Shown: positions 45,501 to 60,800, counted from the first letter of the stretch. The stretch is 64,000 nucleotides of DNA from Macropodus opercularis (GCA_030770545.1 CM061102.1:4577501-4641500), one strand, 5' to 3'. Notes: generated from the sequence alone by a model not told the origin. Numbers and translations are program-made.

Positions 45501-48500
45501 TATTACTTATTACTGCTCACCGCAGTGGAGCCTTTGCTGCTTAAATCAATTTAATGCCAATTCTCACAGACTTCCTTTCTCAAGCGTGATTCTAAGACTT
45601 TTCTAAAACTATTTAAAATGACCTACATGGACTGATTGTACCAAAAACAGAGCTTAGGGGTTTTAAATCTAGGACATTGTGTATTTCGTTTTCCTCTCGC
45701 GCCAAGCACCTCAGTGAGCAAGTCTTCTGCTCTATTCCCTATCGCTGGGCTCTGGCTAATGAAATATTGTGGGAAGACTCTATGCATATCTAGCAGACTC
45801 ACTCAATGAGAGCCGAGCTGTACTCTCTGATCTGTTATGACTGTGAGGTAAAATTAAATCATTCATTTTGACTAAACAAAGGTCATTTACACTATGTGTT
45901 GTTATTCAGGTGTGTATACGTGTCACTAATTACAATAGTGTTGCCTATTAACGTAAATAACTTTATGGAACATTTTGACAATTATATGCTTGATAATCCT
46001 AGATGAACGCTGATGATGCTGTAGGCGTCTGTGTGCTAAATATGAAGCTACTATAGCGAAGCTAGTTTTAGTAGTGACTCCTTTAAATCCTCCACTGGTT
46101 TTTGTGCGTGTGAGTTTATTGATACAGTTTCTAACAAGTCTCTAACACAATAATGCAAAGCTGCGTTGGTGAGAGTATTAAAGCAGTTAATTGCTAAGAG
46201 TGCGATTCCTCTGTGTTTTGCATCATGTTACCTGACTTATTAAAATCCATATATACTAACGAGAGAAGAAATGACTTTGTAGAGTACACATTAATACACA
46301 GTAATGCTATTCACAGCAACTCTGCTGAGATTCAAGGTTGTGTGCATTTTGTAAACGGTGGAGGAGCAGTGAGTAGTTGGATGGCTGCACTTAATAATTG
46401 ATTTCTCAACACTCACAGCGTGTCAATTCTAAACTCTGACTCACAAAGACACTCATGAGGACACGTACTCGCAGACAAAGAATGGCACAAAGACGACGTC
46501 TTGCTTCTGCTGTCTCACACTCACTTTCCTCCTGTGTCTGGATTTCTCAGACCTGCTGGTTGACATGCTGGGAGTCATGGCCAGTTACAGCATCACAGTC
46601 AAGGAGCTGAAGCTGCTCTTCAGTATGCTGAGAGGAGACAACGGCATCTGGGTAAGTTGGTGGCAAACATGTTAAAAACTTCTTTTCTCATAGTGATTAG
46701 AGGTTTAAATTTCATGTCTGTGCTTTACAGCTTCTATGAATATAGTATAATAATAATCCAAAACCAATGGATACAAATGAACAACACTGTGTTTTTGTGC
46801 TTCTACTACTTTCAAGCTTGTTAACCAGCGCTGGACCTTTGTATGCAGAAGCTCCTTTAATTCATAATCATGATGTCCTAGAGAGGCTCGCGTCATTGTT
46901 CTAAAATTAATATCTGTTTGAAATCAGATTAACTGTCTGCAGTTAGTCTGGACGTCATTTAGTGAGATGGTTGTGCAACTGCATTACACAGACAGGAGCT
47001 AATATGAAGGAGTGGATGTCAAAATAAGAACAATTTAGCTCATATTAGAAGGTTATTTTCTCTCTTGTTGTTGACTTTATCAAGGCAACAGTTGAGAGGA
47101 GAGGGGTTGGTCTTGTTTTTCTGTTTTTAGTCAGCTGTAAAGGTTTTATTTTCTCACAGTATTATGTTATTTGTATAATATTTTTGATGTTTATTTTTAT
47201 TATTCACATACATGCATTGTTTATTTGAGCCTAACTGTAGTAAGATTTTACAATTAGTGTTGATCGTTTATAAACATTTTTATATTATTCATTTCTGAAT
47301 GAAATGATGGGGAAATGGGTCGTGCAGTTGCTGAGTCATGCTTAGTTTTGCAGCTTCGCTGCCTTTACGTAGCCGTTAATGAGATCCATTTAAGTGCTAC
47401 TTGTTGTTGTCATCTTCACTGCTCACTGTAGTTTGCTGATTGGCCCAGCGTCCAGCAGCTGGGTTTTGCTGATGCAGAGTGGATGCTTTAAAACTGAGCT
47501 GTGGACATTTAGTGTGGTTTTATGAGGCTAAACCTCCTACTCTACCATCTTTGCTCGCTCTTGGTTTGTGCAGGGTTTTGACAGCTTCTGATGCTTACTA
47601 TATATATGTCATAATACTCTCATCCCCTCTCGTCAATCTCCCCTGGATTTGGGCTCCAGCCCAACTGGCATTAAAAAACCCTGGTCACTGATCAGTGGTC
47701 CACAGCAACACCATGATTCGTCCCTTGTGCCCTCTCTCTACACCTTCTGTGCTCAATAACGATCAACACCTCATCCACCTCGCCCCTATTTCCCTGTCAT
47801 TTCTCCTCCCCCAGCAGACTCTCCAGAGGCCGATCGATTTGGGGTTGCCATGGTATTGATGAGGTGTTGTTGGGGGAGGGCGGAGGTGATTGAAGAGTTA
47901 TTGATCTGGTTGTGTTGTGGCAGAGCTGTGAGGTCACACGATGTTTTTTTAACAGATCTGCGCCCCTGTGCCTCTGAAATGCAGCATTTGCCACATGCAG
48001 TAATGATGTCGCTTACACTCCTTTCCTCTCCTTCAGCCAAGACATGCTATCAAGCTCTTGTCCGTGTTGAACCAAATGCCTCAGAGACACGGTCCTGATA
48101 CCTTCTTCAACTTTCCAGGACGCAGTGCAGCGGTGAGACTGACCTCATTATGTCTAATTTACTTGTTGTTCATACAGATTGTTAGCGGGTCCTTCATGGA
48201 ATTCCTGTGTACAGTCAGTCAGCGTTTCTTAATTGGCACTTGCTCCATCAGAGCAGGAGGGTGCGTGTTGAGAGCGAAAGCGCTAAGTACTGTAATAACA
48301 CACTGAGTGACACAGCTGTTCTGATGTGTATCCTCCTCCAGGCTATAGCTTTGCCCCCAATTGCCAAATGGCCTTATCAGAACGGATTCACTATCAACAC
48401 TTGGTTCAGACAGGATCCACTCAACAACATTAATGTGGATAAAGACAAACCGTACCTCTATTGGTAAGTAGAGCAGCAATCACCAGGGATGTTATGTAAT

Positions 48501-51500
48501 ATAAGAGCCTCATAACGAGATATTGTCAAAGTTTGCTTTGTCAGCTTCAGTGTAACATCCAAAATCTTCATTTTTATTGGCTGTGAATCTGTGATTTCTT
48601 TTCTGTTTTGTTGACCCAGTGACATCATGGTTGCCAGCTCTGTTACAGAGGAGTTTATAGCAAGAAAAGGCATCAGGTTATTTGTGTCAGTCCTTCAGAA
48701 TCTGTATCAAAAGGCTTTTTTTTGCTTTCATGTTCAGATTAAAGGATTGTATAATATTTTTTAAAGTTTTTTTCCCACTGACAGTGAAGTCAAGAAAATG
48801 AAACTGACTCGGTGCAGCATATCCTCCCTTTGGACAAGCTATAACCACACAATGTGTGTTTAATAAATGACACAAACTGTTTCTTTTAATTGTGTTTCAG
48901 AAGTGCAGATTCAAATGCCTTTTTTTCATCTTGGTTTTAATGAGTTTTAATGGGTTCTGCTACCAATCAGCCAAAACACCACAACCAGAGACACGGAGAG
49001 GATCACAAAGCTGAGTTGTCAGATGAGACGCAATTTCTGTATCACAAGTTTAAAAACCTCATCTCAAATCTCTTCCTGCAGCCTCATTCTGAATAAATTC
49101 AGCTTCCTTCACTGCAGCGCTGCAGGTGATTTAACTCATCAGATTGAATGACACAGACAGGAAGTTAATAGGTAAACAGATGATGAATTAGAGCATAACT
49201 TTAAAATGTCAGCTCACTCCATTATGAGTGTGCCGCTGTGTGTGGATGCCTCTCACGGCCCACGCTGGCCTCTGCGTTATCGTTAGCCACGATGAAGCTT
49301 CATTGGCTTTGACCTTTTTTTTAAATTGAACACCTTTCCTCTGCTGATGGCTCCTTCTCTCCTCCTCTTCACTGACTCGGACGCTGATTCATTAATGGCG
49401 CAGAGGTTTTGCTAAAGAATCGGGGAGCTAGTGGTTCATGGCGTGCGCGTCTTGCATATTCTCTGGATTACAGAAATGGGCTTTATACGAGAAAAGTCTT
49501 AAGATGTAATCCGGTTTCCTAAGTAACCGTTTGTCAGGTTGTCATAGTAAGTGTGGAGCGAGAGAGGCAGTGTGCGCTCTTCTCTGGCCCTGGTGTTACA
49601 GTATCGTCGTCCCCCAGATACAGTTGCTACTCTAGCTGCCTGTCTGATACCGGCCTCCACAGCCGCGTCACGGCCACGCTAACGCACTATATACAGTCCC
49701 TTCCGTGTGCGCGTGATCTGTGTCTGCTGTTGTTTTGTGTAGAAGCCTGAGACTGGATTTTACATGGATGTTATAGAAGTGTGGGAAAAGAAACACAATG
49801 TGTATAAATAAGAAGACGTGTGGTTATGTCTGGTATCTGTGAAAAAAAACTCCCATTGAAGGAGCTACAGTTTATGTCACATGAGCCCAGGCAGCATGCG
49901 TAAATGTCATTTATTTGCTTTTAACACTTTTCTTGTCATATCTATTAAAAAACGTTCAAAGTCATTGTAATGAAACTCAACTGTGAATTTCATTTGTCCC
50001 ACAGAGCCTCAAATGCTATATTTATTCTTATCGTGGAGCTTTAATTTTTTTTAGCGGAGAGTCTTGCGTGTTAAATTAGAAACCAACCAAAATAAGAGCC
50101 CCTCTTTCTGATTCTCCTGCAGCTTTCGCACCAGTAAAGGAATCGGTTACTCCGCTCACTTTGTGGGGAACTGTCTCATCGTGACGTCATTAAAATCGAA
50201 AGGAAAAGGCTTTCAGCACTGTGTCAAGTATGATTTCCAACCTCGCAAGGTAAGAAAACACGCACACAGCTCACAAAACTTCCAAGTTTGGTACAAACAG
50301 CATGAGCAGTACACGGCTGCCCACTTCCACAGCTTTTCTCCTTCCACTCACTGAGGGTTGATCAGCGCGGATAAGGTCTGTCAATAAAGACCTGCAGACT
50401 CTCCTGCACTGTCAGCATTTTGACACTGTCCTACACACACACACACACACACTAGTGAATGTGCACATAAACACACATAGTCTCTTGATGAGATGGCCTC
50501 TGTGGTATTTGCTGACTCAGTGAAATCGCTGCGCTGCCTAACAAAGTTCCCAGCGGTTTAATTTGGTCATTATAGAAGTCACCATGTCACACACCATTTT
50601 GTCCTGCGTGTGCATGTGTGTGTCTGAGCGATGCTTGTACAGTATGTGTGGTACTGTATCATCCACTTCACAACTTGACACACAAGCAGAATTGTAGCTT
50701 GGGACCATGGAAGACGCTTTGTTAACCTTTTTTTTTTGGTGCTTTAGTTGATAGCAGAGAGTTTAGAGATGGGGGGGGGGGCATATAAGGATGAGAAACA
50801 ATTGAAGCAGGTGAGTAAATTCAACATGGTAGATAATACTCTGATAGAGAAACAAATGAGAGCTTTGTTAATATTGCAAAGACAGCAGGAGGCTCATATC
50901 AATATCTTTCAGTAGTTTAAGTGCAGCATCTGAAACAGCACATTTTGCTCACTGCAGGCTTTAACAGGTTTTCTCTTATGGTGGTCTAATTGAATGAACC
51001 AGGCCAACAGCATGCAAAATAATATACAAAAACATCCATCGAACCCTGGGGATAAGGAAGTCAAGGTGGTGTGATTCAGAATGATACAGCAGACGAGGAT
51101 AAGAAACATGAACTGTGAAACTGCCAGTGAATTAATTTAAAATAGGAAACTAAAATAATTACGAAAAATGAGAAACAAGATTCAACTAAAAAGAACCAAA
51201 CAAATATTTAACGTTTCCTTTTGTTTAAATTTCACCATTGTTTCGATTTATCATCTCTTTGAATGTGTTGTCCTGTTTTTCAGTGGTACATGATCAGTAT
51301 CGTCCACATCTATAATCGTTGGAGGAACTCAGAGATACGTTGCTATGTCAACGGTCAGCTGGTTTCATACGGCGACATGGCCTGGCACGTCAACACCAAT
51401 GATGTAAGTGCACCCGTACAGCATCTAGAGAGGCATCGGGCTGTTACAGTACATGGGATCATTATGATTAACAGTTAAACAACGACTCAGTAAACGGTTG

Positions 51501-54500
51501 AATAGTGATGAATGAATAATGAGGTAGTGGTTTAGAGTTGACTGATTGTTATTTAAATGATTAAAACCAATTTTGGTGGAAGTTTTATTCCTGAGTAAAG
51601 TTTTCTTCACCAGCCTCAGACACCCAGTACTGGTCTGGCTGCACTTCACGTTTCCTTCCTGTGGTGACATTGGCAAACATTTGAGGTTTGCCCTCTGCAT
51701 TTATCAGCTGGGGCAGAGTTGCCCTTGGGCTCTCTTCCATCACAGCCGAACTCCGCCCAAAGTCCAGCTTCCAGCTCTTTCACTCAGCAGGCAGCAGGTA
51801 GTCTGGCCTGTCAACAGCAGCTGAGCCGCTGCTGCCTCAACACACCTTCCTGGTTAACTCTTTCATTGCTGCATTTACTGCGGCTGGTGTGATTCTGTGT
51901 AATAAATTCCTTGACCTTGGTGTAGAAGGTTTTATAGTTCCCAAAGCTCGCTGAAAGCCTCGTGAGAAAAGAAACATTCAGCGCACAAGTGAAAGAGCAG
52001 CTCTCAGTATTTTGTTGATGCTATCGGAGTTTGTTTTGTCCTGAGGGCGAATGATAAAACTTATTTCATCACTTTGAAGAAGCAGAAGAATGATATCGTT
52101 TTGTGATAAAAGGTATCAGAGGCATGTAGTAGATGAAAAAAATCTAATAGTAGGTGATAACAAAGTTATAAAGGAGGCATTAGAAATGAGAAAGTAACCT
52201 TTACTGCGTTCATCACTGCAGACTGCCACGAGCTTAGGATGAGAAAAGTGTCTGAGACCGCTTATTATGTAGAGGTCAATGAACCTGTGTATTATAACTC
52301 TTTTTACTGCAGAATGCATGTAGTTCATTTCCTCCCTTATGTGCAGTGAATCGTGTCAAATTATGTTTCATTAACTTTTCTTTTATTTTACTTTGTTTCA
52401 GAGCTATGACAAATGTTTCCTGGGGTCCTCAGAGACGGCAGATGCTAACAGGGTGTTTTGTGGCCAGCTTGGAGCCATTTACGTATTCAGCGAAGCTCTC
52501 AACCCAGCTCAGATCTTTGCCATTCACCAGCTTGGCCCTGGATACAAGGTAAAAATGTGTTCCCATAGTGAGAAAGTTAGTCACATCCATTAGATTAGAT
52601 GTTTTACATTTTTCATCATCAGCTTCTCTTGTGGAGGATATTCTGTTTTCAAATACACTTTTAAGCACATGCAGACTGAGGTACAACAAAAAGTAAATCA
52701 CCACACTGTCACACAACACTAAGCACCGTACCTCTTGGCAAATCACAAATTAATTTGTCAAATTTGCAGCTTGGAAATGTCCAAGGGTGGATTTCACTTT
52801 CAGACAGACAACTTAGCGTTCCTGTGGTAATATCAATTATTCAAATGAGGCGTCACCATGTTGGGTGTTGAGGACTGATAGCATTAAAAAGCCCCGTCTC
52901 TGCCTTTTGGCCTGGCTAGTGGTGACAGCTGAGTTGCAGCAACACCTAGCCAGCTGTCTGCGTCTTGTTTTGGCAGACTCGCTCGCCTCGGGCCACTTAC
53001 AGCTTGTTTATGAAGGTGTCCAAAGCTGTCAAGACTTCAGCACCGTGAGACTGCACCGATATCAGAGGCTGCTGATGTGTGCGAACAGCTGCTGGTATTT
53101 CAACAGCTCCATAGAAATCATTTATACTGAGACAGGAGTATGCTTTAGTTACGAAGACGGGACGAAGAAGCATATTGAAGATTAGAATATGGAGAATACA
53201 CTGCAGTAAGTAGAACTCTGTTGAAATGTTAGCAAACCTACGTGACTGTGGTTTGACATTACATAAAAATAATGATCCAGATTGATTGTCATGGGAACAA
53301 GGCTGTAAGAGGAAAACTGATCCCAGATTGATAAAAGCTGACTTCAAATATCAAAACACACCAGTGTCTAGTTGCTCTGTGTTTCGCTCTTGCTGAAAGT
53401 GAATGATACACGCTACTTAAAATCAAAACTGACTGCAGATGAAGGTGGACAGACCACATGGTTTTCTCTTAAATATCTCTGAGCGTAGTACATGTTCACT
53501 TTGTAAAATCTTCATGCTCTCGTCGTATAACATCAGGCGTGTCATAGACTAAACTGCTCACATGTTCCTCGTAACGCTCGCGTGCTCTGGGTTTGCCGTT
53601 TCCCTGCCCCGAATGCTGATGCCTCGCTCTGTCACAGCCCACACTTTCCTGAGGCTGATCAGTCAGATGATTGCCTCTCTACATGGTGCAGAATGGGCTT
53701 GTCAGATGTCCAGAAGAGACCATTAAATGCCTCAGTTGTTTCAAAGCCACGGGCCTTGGTGCTGGTGTTGTAATGATGAGTGGGCAGGGGTTTTGTGTGT
53801 CTGTTAAAGGACAGCGCCAGTGGAACTCCGCCTTTGTCACATAGATTCCTGACTTGATGCAAATGTAGGCCGGTCCTTATTGTCGTCACATCGCGGAGAT
53901 GACGATGTGTGAACATGACAAGCTGCTCTCTGGGTAATGCCTAATCAGTGCTGAAGAGACCTTTGCGTATTGTGCACAGCATGGTGTACGATGTGTGTGT
54001 GTGTGTTGGTCTGAGCCAGTGTCAGTGTTGCTGTGCAGTAATGAGGAGCGAAAAGCTGACAGTCTCTGCTCGCCCTGCTAAACAAGCCTTCAGCTCAGTG
54101 AGGGTGGTTAAGGTCTCCGCGCCTGATGCGGCTCACGATGCCCGACACGCTGTGCGTCCTGAATTTATAGTAGGTGTGCCGTTTAGCGCTCTCATGCTCT
54201 CCTAATGACAGGAGGAGTTGGAACATAACATCCTGTATTTCTGTGTGGACCGTGTCTGAAAGTAGACTCCGGTGCTTTTTTTTGTCTTTGTGCGCGTGTG
54301 TTGTGTATAAGACCTGTCACTCACATTGTTGAGTGTGTTGCTAGCTGCTCTCTTCGTCAGGAGTCCAGATGTCCTCTGTGCACAGCACTGCCAACACGCC
54401 GGCTGCAGTGTAATTAATGAACCATGTGAATCTGGACACCTGTATTGTCTGTGTTGTTTTTTTGTGTGTGTCAGCTTTTGTAATTGTGTTGTTATTGTGG

Positions 54501-57500
54501 TTTTTGTTTTGTGCATTTACACTAAACTTTAGCAGGTTTAATTTCCTATAAGCAGAATTATCTTTCTTAAATTCAGGCATCAGAGTCTTCTTTATTCAGC
54601 AAACTGTGTGGGGCTGCATAGAAGCACAGGCTGAGCTCAATGGAGTAGGTGCGTGTGTGTGTGTGTGTGTGTGTGGTATCTGCTGCTGTCAGGCTGGAGC
54701 TGTTGCTTTGATTCCCCTGTGTGGTTGTGTAAGCAGGTGAAGGGCACATATGTTTTTAAGCACAGCTGTATGAAGGTGTATACGTCCATATATGAAAGAA
54801 AAGCATCTTTAATGCTTTTTCCTGCTTTCTCTGATTCACCTGCACATCCCTTTAAACTTTCAAGAGTCAGCAAAGCCCTTTGACACTTTCAGCTTCCTTT
54901 CATGTTGCACATCACCATAAATACAGTACAAGCTCCCATTTACACAACAACATCTATGCATCCACACACACACGCGCGCGCGCTTCAGAAATGACCCACA
55001 ATAAATGGGCTTATACTGCAAAAAAGTGCATTTGCTGCGTTCACAGGGCTTGATGAGCTTCAAAACAAACCAAAGAGCAATTTATTTGCATTTGTGATTG
55101 ATTATCCCCACACATGACTGCAGTGTTTATATTTGATGTATCTTCTTTATTACACAGCTGCTTATTAGATGAAATGCATTAGTCACCTCAGCTCTTATTT
55201 AGAGGTTTATACAAGTAATCCTTTGTGTCGCATGTTATTCTGATAAATGGATGGAAGCAGAAACAGCTGAATACATGTTTTCATACAGGAAACTCTTAGA
55301 CCACGATAAGGATGTTGCACTGTGCAGAGGCTTTCGCTGTAGTGTGAAATTTCGTGTTGGTTGGTTGAAACTGCTCAGGGCACATTTTCTACAGCAGACC
55401 TCAGATGAAAGGTTTAGAACAAGACTGGCCTGCAGGTCTGTGAGCAGCCAGGGGCTTTTCTTTGCAGTTAGGCTGAGCAAGGCACCTGGGGACCCAGCTG
55501 CTGGAAGGGGAGATCGCCTCTTGCTTGGAGCTGCTGCGAAGGGTGGCAGAGCAGCTCACTGGCCATTCATCTGCAAGGCTTGGTGTTATATGTTTAGAAG
55601 CACCACTACAGCAGTCCTGCCAAGCTTTACGGGTAGACAGATACAGTATAGATGCCAGATATGTGCACACAGAGACAAGATGCAGCCTCCTCCAATATCA
55701 CAATGGAAGAGACTAATTATTTCTTATTTATAATATTTCTGTATTGTAGCCCAAGGAGAATTTGCCGGCACTTGCCTTTTAGTTCTTTGCAGTTCCATCA
55801 TCCAGAATATATAATTTATGTTCTGGCTTTACTGTAAGAAGAAGTACTGTCTTATCTTCTTAAGAAAGACTGTAACAAGAAAATTATCCATAATAAACAT
55901 TTCATATTTTGGAAGGAAATAGCAGCCCTGTTATATGCAGGACAGGAATGTAATCGAAAGGAACGTAAAGGCACAAAAGTGTGTCGGCATGCGTCAGTCT
56001 GTTCTTCCCTGTGTGTTTTTGTTCGAAGACTACAAAGAGAGAAGATAAATTTGGAGCTCCAAGTGCTGCTCTCCCACACATCCGCTCTCCCTCTTCATCG
56101 CTTATTCTGGGCTAATTGAATTAGTGCCCGGGTTAGCGCAGTGTTCATTAAGCTAATGCTGTGTTGTTTACACATGGCTCACGCTGCAATTAAGCCGACT
56201 CCATTTTGGGCGTTATACTTTTGCACACTGTCACACTTTTCTAGTATCAAGTCTTTCCTTCCCCCTCACTTGACCCCTTCTTCTTCTTCTTCTTGCTCCG
56301 TCCCTGCAGAGCACTTTCAAGTTTAAGTCAGAGAGCGACATCCACCTGGCTGAGCACCACAAGCAGGTGTTGTATGATGGCAAGCTGGCCAGCTCCATCT
56401 CCTTCACCTACAATGCCAAGGCGACGGATGCACAGCTCTGCCTGGAGTCGTCGCCCAGGGAAAATCCGTCCATCTTCGTCCACTCGCCACATGCGCTCAT
56501 GCTCCAGGTCAGTGTGGACGCTCGTCCTCTAACCGATGCAAACGTGTTCAGAAATTCATATTTGAACAATGTTATTTTTACTTTTTTTGAGAACATTGCT
56601 CGTTGAATGTAGGCAAACATCAAGTGTCCTTCATGTCTAAGAATCTACTACTTTGCTCAGAGTGTGAAAGACGTACAAGCAGGTCAGGCAGCAATTACAG
56701 CTGTAATGGTAACGTTTTGTTTTGGCTGAATTGAAATGATTTCGATGTTAAATAAGTATTTTTATTTCCCTGGAATCCATGAACAACATCTGTCACATCA
56801 CTTTAAATACATAATAATGAGAATGTGTGAAAGGGAGATAATGAACCAATATATAATAAAACATAAAATAATGTTTCTGTATGCACATCAGTCCTGGGCT
56901 GTGTTGTATTGCTACTTTTAATATTCTAATGTTTAAATTCATATTCAGGTATGAAAACCATAGTGTTAAAAAATTTATGGCTGCTCTATTAAACAGTGTA
57001 GTTATACTGTATTTTAGATCAGCAGCACAGTAGCTGTTCTGCTTTAAAGTCTGCATATGAGAGCTGTTTAATTACTAACGGCATTGTATTGTAGCATTGC
57101 TCTGTTGACGTTTTTGTCCACTTCCATCCTGCAGGATGTCAAGGCCATTGTTACCCACTCCATCCACAGTGCCATCCACTCCATAGGAGGCATCCAGGTC
57201 TTGTTTCCTCTTTTTGCTCAGCTGGACTACAAACAGCTCAACGACAGCAGCGTGGACACAACAGTTTGGTGAGTTGAGTCTGTAAAAATGAACGGAACCT
57301 AATCACTCACTGGAAAGCAACGATATAGACTAACCTATAGTACTAATTCAAAGTAAATTGACTAAAGCTCCACAATGTTTTAACAGCTACTGCAGCTGAC
57401 CCTAAAACGAACCCAGAAACAAGTAGGGAAAAGAAGTGGAAGAAAAGACAGCATGACTTCTGTGTTTTCATCTGAAAGATCCTCAGATTTCAGAGAGCGG

Positions 57501-57763
57501 GGTGTGTAATAGGGAGAAGAAGAGTAAAGGCTTCTGTGGTTTTACCTGGGGTAGTGAGCAGCTTTTGTGTCTACAGTATGTTCGTCTTTCTCCAAGATGG
57601 TTGTAATGCCACTCTATTGCAGGAGCGTTAATACAGTCAACAGGCAGTATCTCTGCATCATGTTCACTGCTGTCAGACTATCTGGGAAACATCATCAGGA
57701 TGGCGTTGATAAGGAACAAACTTAGCGCTGATTACTAATAAACGAGGAAGTGAATGCGGGGGT

Positions 57764-57800
<37 letters not shown>

Positions 57801-60800
57801 GACTTTATTTATCCCGCAATGGGGAAATTCTGGTGACCCAGCAGCAGCATAATTACAGACAGAATAAAAGGATTACAATAATTACAAAAAGAAAAAGAGT
57901 AAAATTGTTTGACAGTATGTACATGTATGGACATAAAGTGCGAAGAAGTTCCAAAAGGAAAAGAAAAATAAAATAAAATAACCTATATGCAACATGTTCA
58001 CCGCACGGCACACACACACACTATAAACATGCATTCCAGTCATGTTGATGTGTTGTGGAGTCTTATTGCCGTGGGTATGAAGGACCTCCGGTAGCGCTCA
58101 GTCCTGCACTTCGGGTGCAGCAGTCTTGCGCTGTGCGAGCTGCGTTGGTCCTCCACGGTTTGGTGCAGGGGGTGGGAGGGGTTGGCCATGATGGACGACA
58201 GTTTCGCCCGCGTCCTTCTGTTGGCCACCACCTCGATGGACTCCAGTGGGCAGCCCAGGACAGAGCCAGCTTTCTTAACCAGTTTGTTCAGTCTCTTCCT
58301 GTCTCTGTCCGCGCTGCCGCCCGCCCAGCACACAACGCCGTAGAGGACTGCCGATGCCACCACCGTGTCATAAACAGTCCGTAGGAGAGCCCTGCACACC
58401 CCAAAGGACCTCAGTCGCCTCAGCAGGTGGAGGCGACTCTGGCCCCTCCTGTACTGGAGAAGTGGAGCAAACATAGACCAGGTTGTCACATGCTCATGTG
58501 TGAAACACGTGTGTGCGTGTTGCAGTGCTACTCTGCTGGCGTTCCTGGTGGAGCTGTTGAAGAGCTCAGTGGCCATGCAGGAGCAGATGCTGGGAGGGAA
58601 AGGCTTTCTGGTGATTGGATACCTGCTAGAGAAGGTCAGTAAAAGGATGTGGACAGACACAGCAGTTTTCTGTCTGTCCGACCCTGGGTCAAGAACTGCC
58701 AGGATCAAAATATACAACTGTCTCAATCATTTTCCCTGTTGTTTGGTCCAGTCGTCCCGAGTCCACATCACCAGGGCGGTACTTGAGCAGTTCCTGTCGT
58801 TTGCCAAGTATCTGGATGGTTTACCTCACGGAGCTCCGCTTCTCAAACAGCTCTGTGACCATGTCCTCTTCAACGCTGCCATCTGGATACACACCCCAGC
58901 CAAGGTCTGTTTTGTGTGTTTTTATGAAAGTCTAAATAAGGGAATTGTGGCAACCGAGAGGCAGTGAGCTTGCTCCTCATAGTATGCAGACAGGTAAGCA
59001 GCATAGAACAAAGACAGCAAATAAGTGCAGTCAACCTGTTAGTAGTGGCTCGACTAGTCAATAACATACCCACATTTTACAATACATTAAATACCAATAC
59101 ATTTATTAATGAATGGCTAACATTGCTGCAATTAGGTAGGGCAATAATGTGAACAAGGCAACCATAATAATATACTAACACAGAAATATCCTTAATCCTT
59201 TAATCTTACTTCTCCTGTTCTAAAGCTCCCACTGAGCTTTATTATTTTCCACTTCTCAGGGAGCTATCATCACCTTTTTATTGGCTAGAACATCCTTGGT
59301 TATATTCAGGACTTAATGAAAGACTTGAAATCGCATCTGAATCTCATCTCTCATAAACGTCTCGCACGCACTCAAAGTGACGAGCGTGTTTTCTTTACCA
59401 AGCGCTTGTGGTAAACATGATCGCTTTCAGATATGGAGGAAAGTTTGTTACAAGCCACAGTTGCAGCAGTGCATGAACTACTGTGCTGATCAAGGTGTAA
59501 AATCGCAGCAGGTAAACACATCTACTCAAGTGTGATGAAATGAAGCCTGTTCAAGCCAGCTGAGCGCACTGTTCACTGTAGATGAGCTGTGATGTGATGT
59601 GGTGTGGTCAGGCCGCAGCGCTGCGCTAATTTCATCCGCTTAAATAGAGCTACCTCGTTAAGGGTGGCCCTCAGTGTTGTGGTCACGGTAATGAGCTCAG
59701 AGACTTGCGAGCATGAAGCAGAGTCGCATCTGAGTACAGACGATGGAGAGGATTGGTTAGAGGAATATGAGGAGAGGGAAAAGGGGAATAGAAGGAGCAA
59801 ATAAGCAATCAGAGAGCGCCCTCCTTAAATGTCAGCGCTGCGTAAGGAGCTCCTCAGATGCTTGACGGCTTCAGGCACAAACATCAAAATAACACGAAAC
59901 AGTAAACATTGGTGCTTTTGCCGAAGGGGAGTTTCCTCTCTTTCTCCTGTGACTGTCTTTTATACAATAGAACAGCGTTTTTGTTTAAACACCAAACATG
60001 CAGCACACAGAGGACTTGCCTCTCCTCAGGAAACGTCTTGCTTCTGTGTACATCTGTGAGCCGTTTTAGGCCCTTCATGTATCGCTGTATAAAGACGTGT
60101 CTGTGCTGTGTGCAGGTCCAGCTTTCCCTCTACACGTACCTTTCCTCCGAGTTCATCGGCACTGCCACCATCTACACCACCATCCGGCGCGTCGGCACCG
60201 TCCTGCAGCTGATGCACACTCTGAAGTACTACTACTGGGCCATCAACCCGCTCGAGTGCAGTGGGATCACCCCCAAAGGCCTTGGTATGTATACATGTGC
60301 ATGCATGATGTCTTGCTCACTGCAAGAAGAGTACGATAGATTCGATAGAGCAGTGAGACTAGCGAGAGGACACTTAAGGGTAAGTAAAGATGTGACTGAC
60401 TTTTTTCAGTCTTCACTCTACTGTATCTCTAGATACATAAAACAAGCGAGCACTGCTTTTAATTAAGTCGTTTAATTGTCATACTTTAGTCCTGTGATCG
60501 AAGATCTGAAAAGCTGATCTTTTGCTGCTTTTTAGGAAGATCTAAAAACCACATTATAAAGAGCCGACATCATTAACAAATGATCCTTCAAGAGTTGGCT
60601 GAATATTTAATGGATTGAATGGTTTTTCCAATTTGTAGATTATCCAGCTGCATATTTGAGAAACACATGTTGAAATCTTTTTAATTTCATATCAAAATTC
60701 AAGACCTGCATTTATAAAATGCCCAATATTCCAGACACAACATCAGATTTGAAGAAGAATCCGCTTAGATTTTCCTGCCTCTGTAATAGAACAGAGACCA

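Noticed and set aside
55251..55733. 160-aa + strand ORF in nbea intron 8
   Set aside because: No similarity to any family I know, and it would interrupt the conserved exon 8 to exon 9 junction.
58040..58726. 228-aa - strand ORF as a host gene
   Set aside because: Its C-terminal 140 residues are L2-type retrotransposon ORF2, and its N-terminal part is only the antisense of nbea exon 11 and neighbouring intron.
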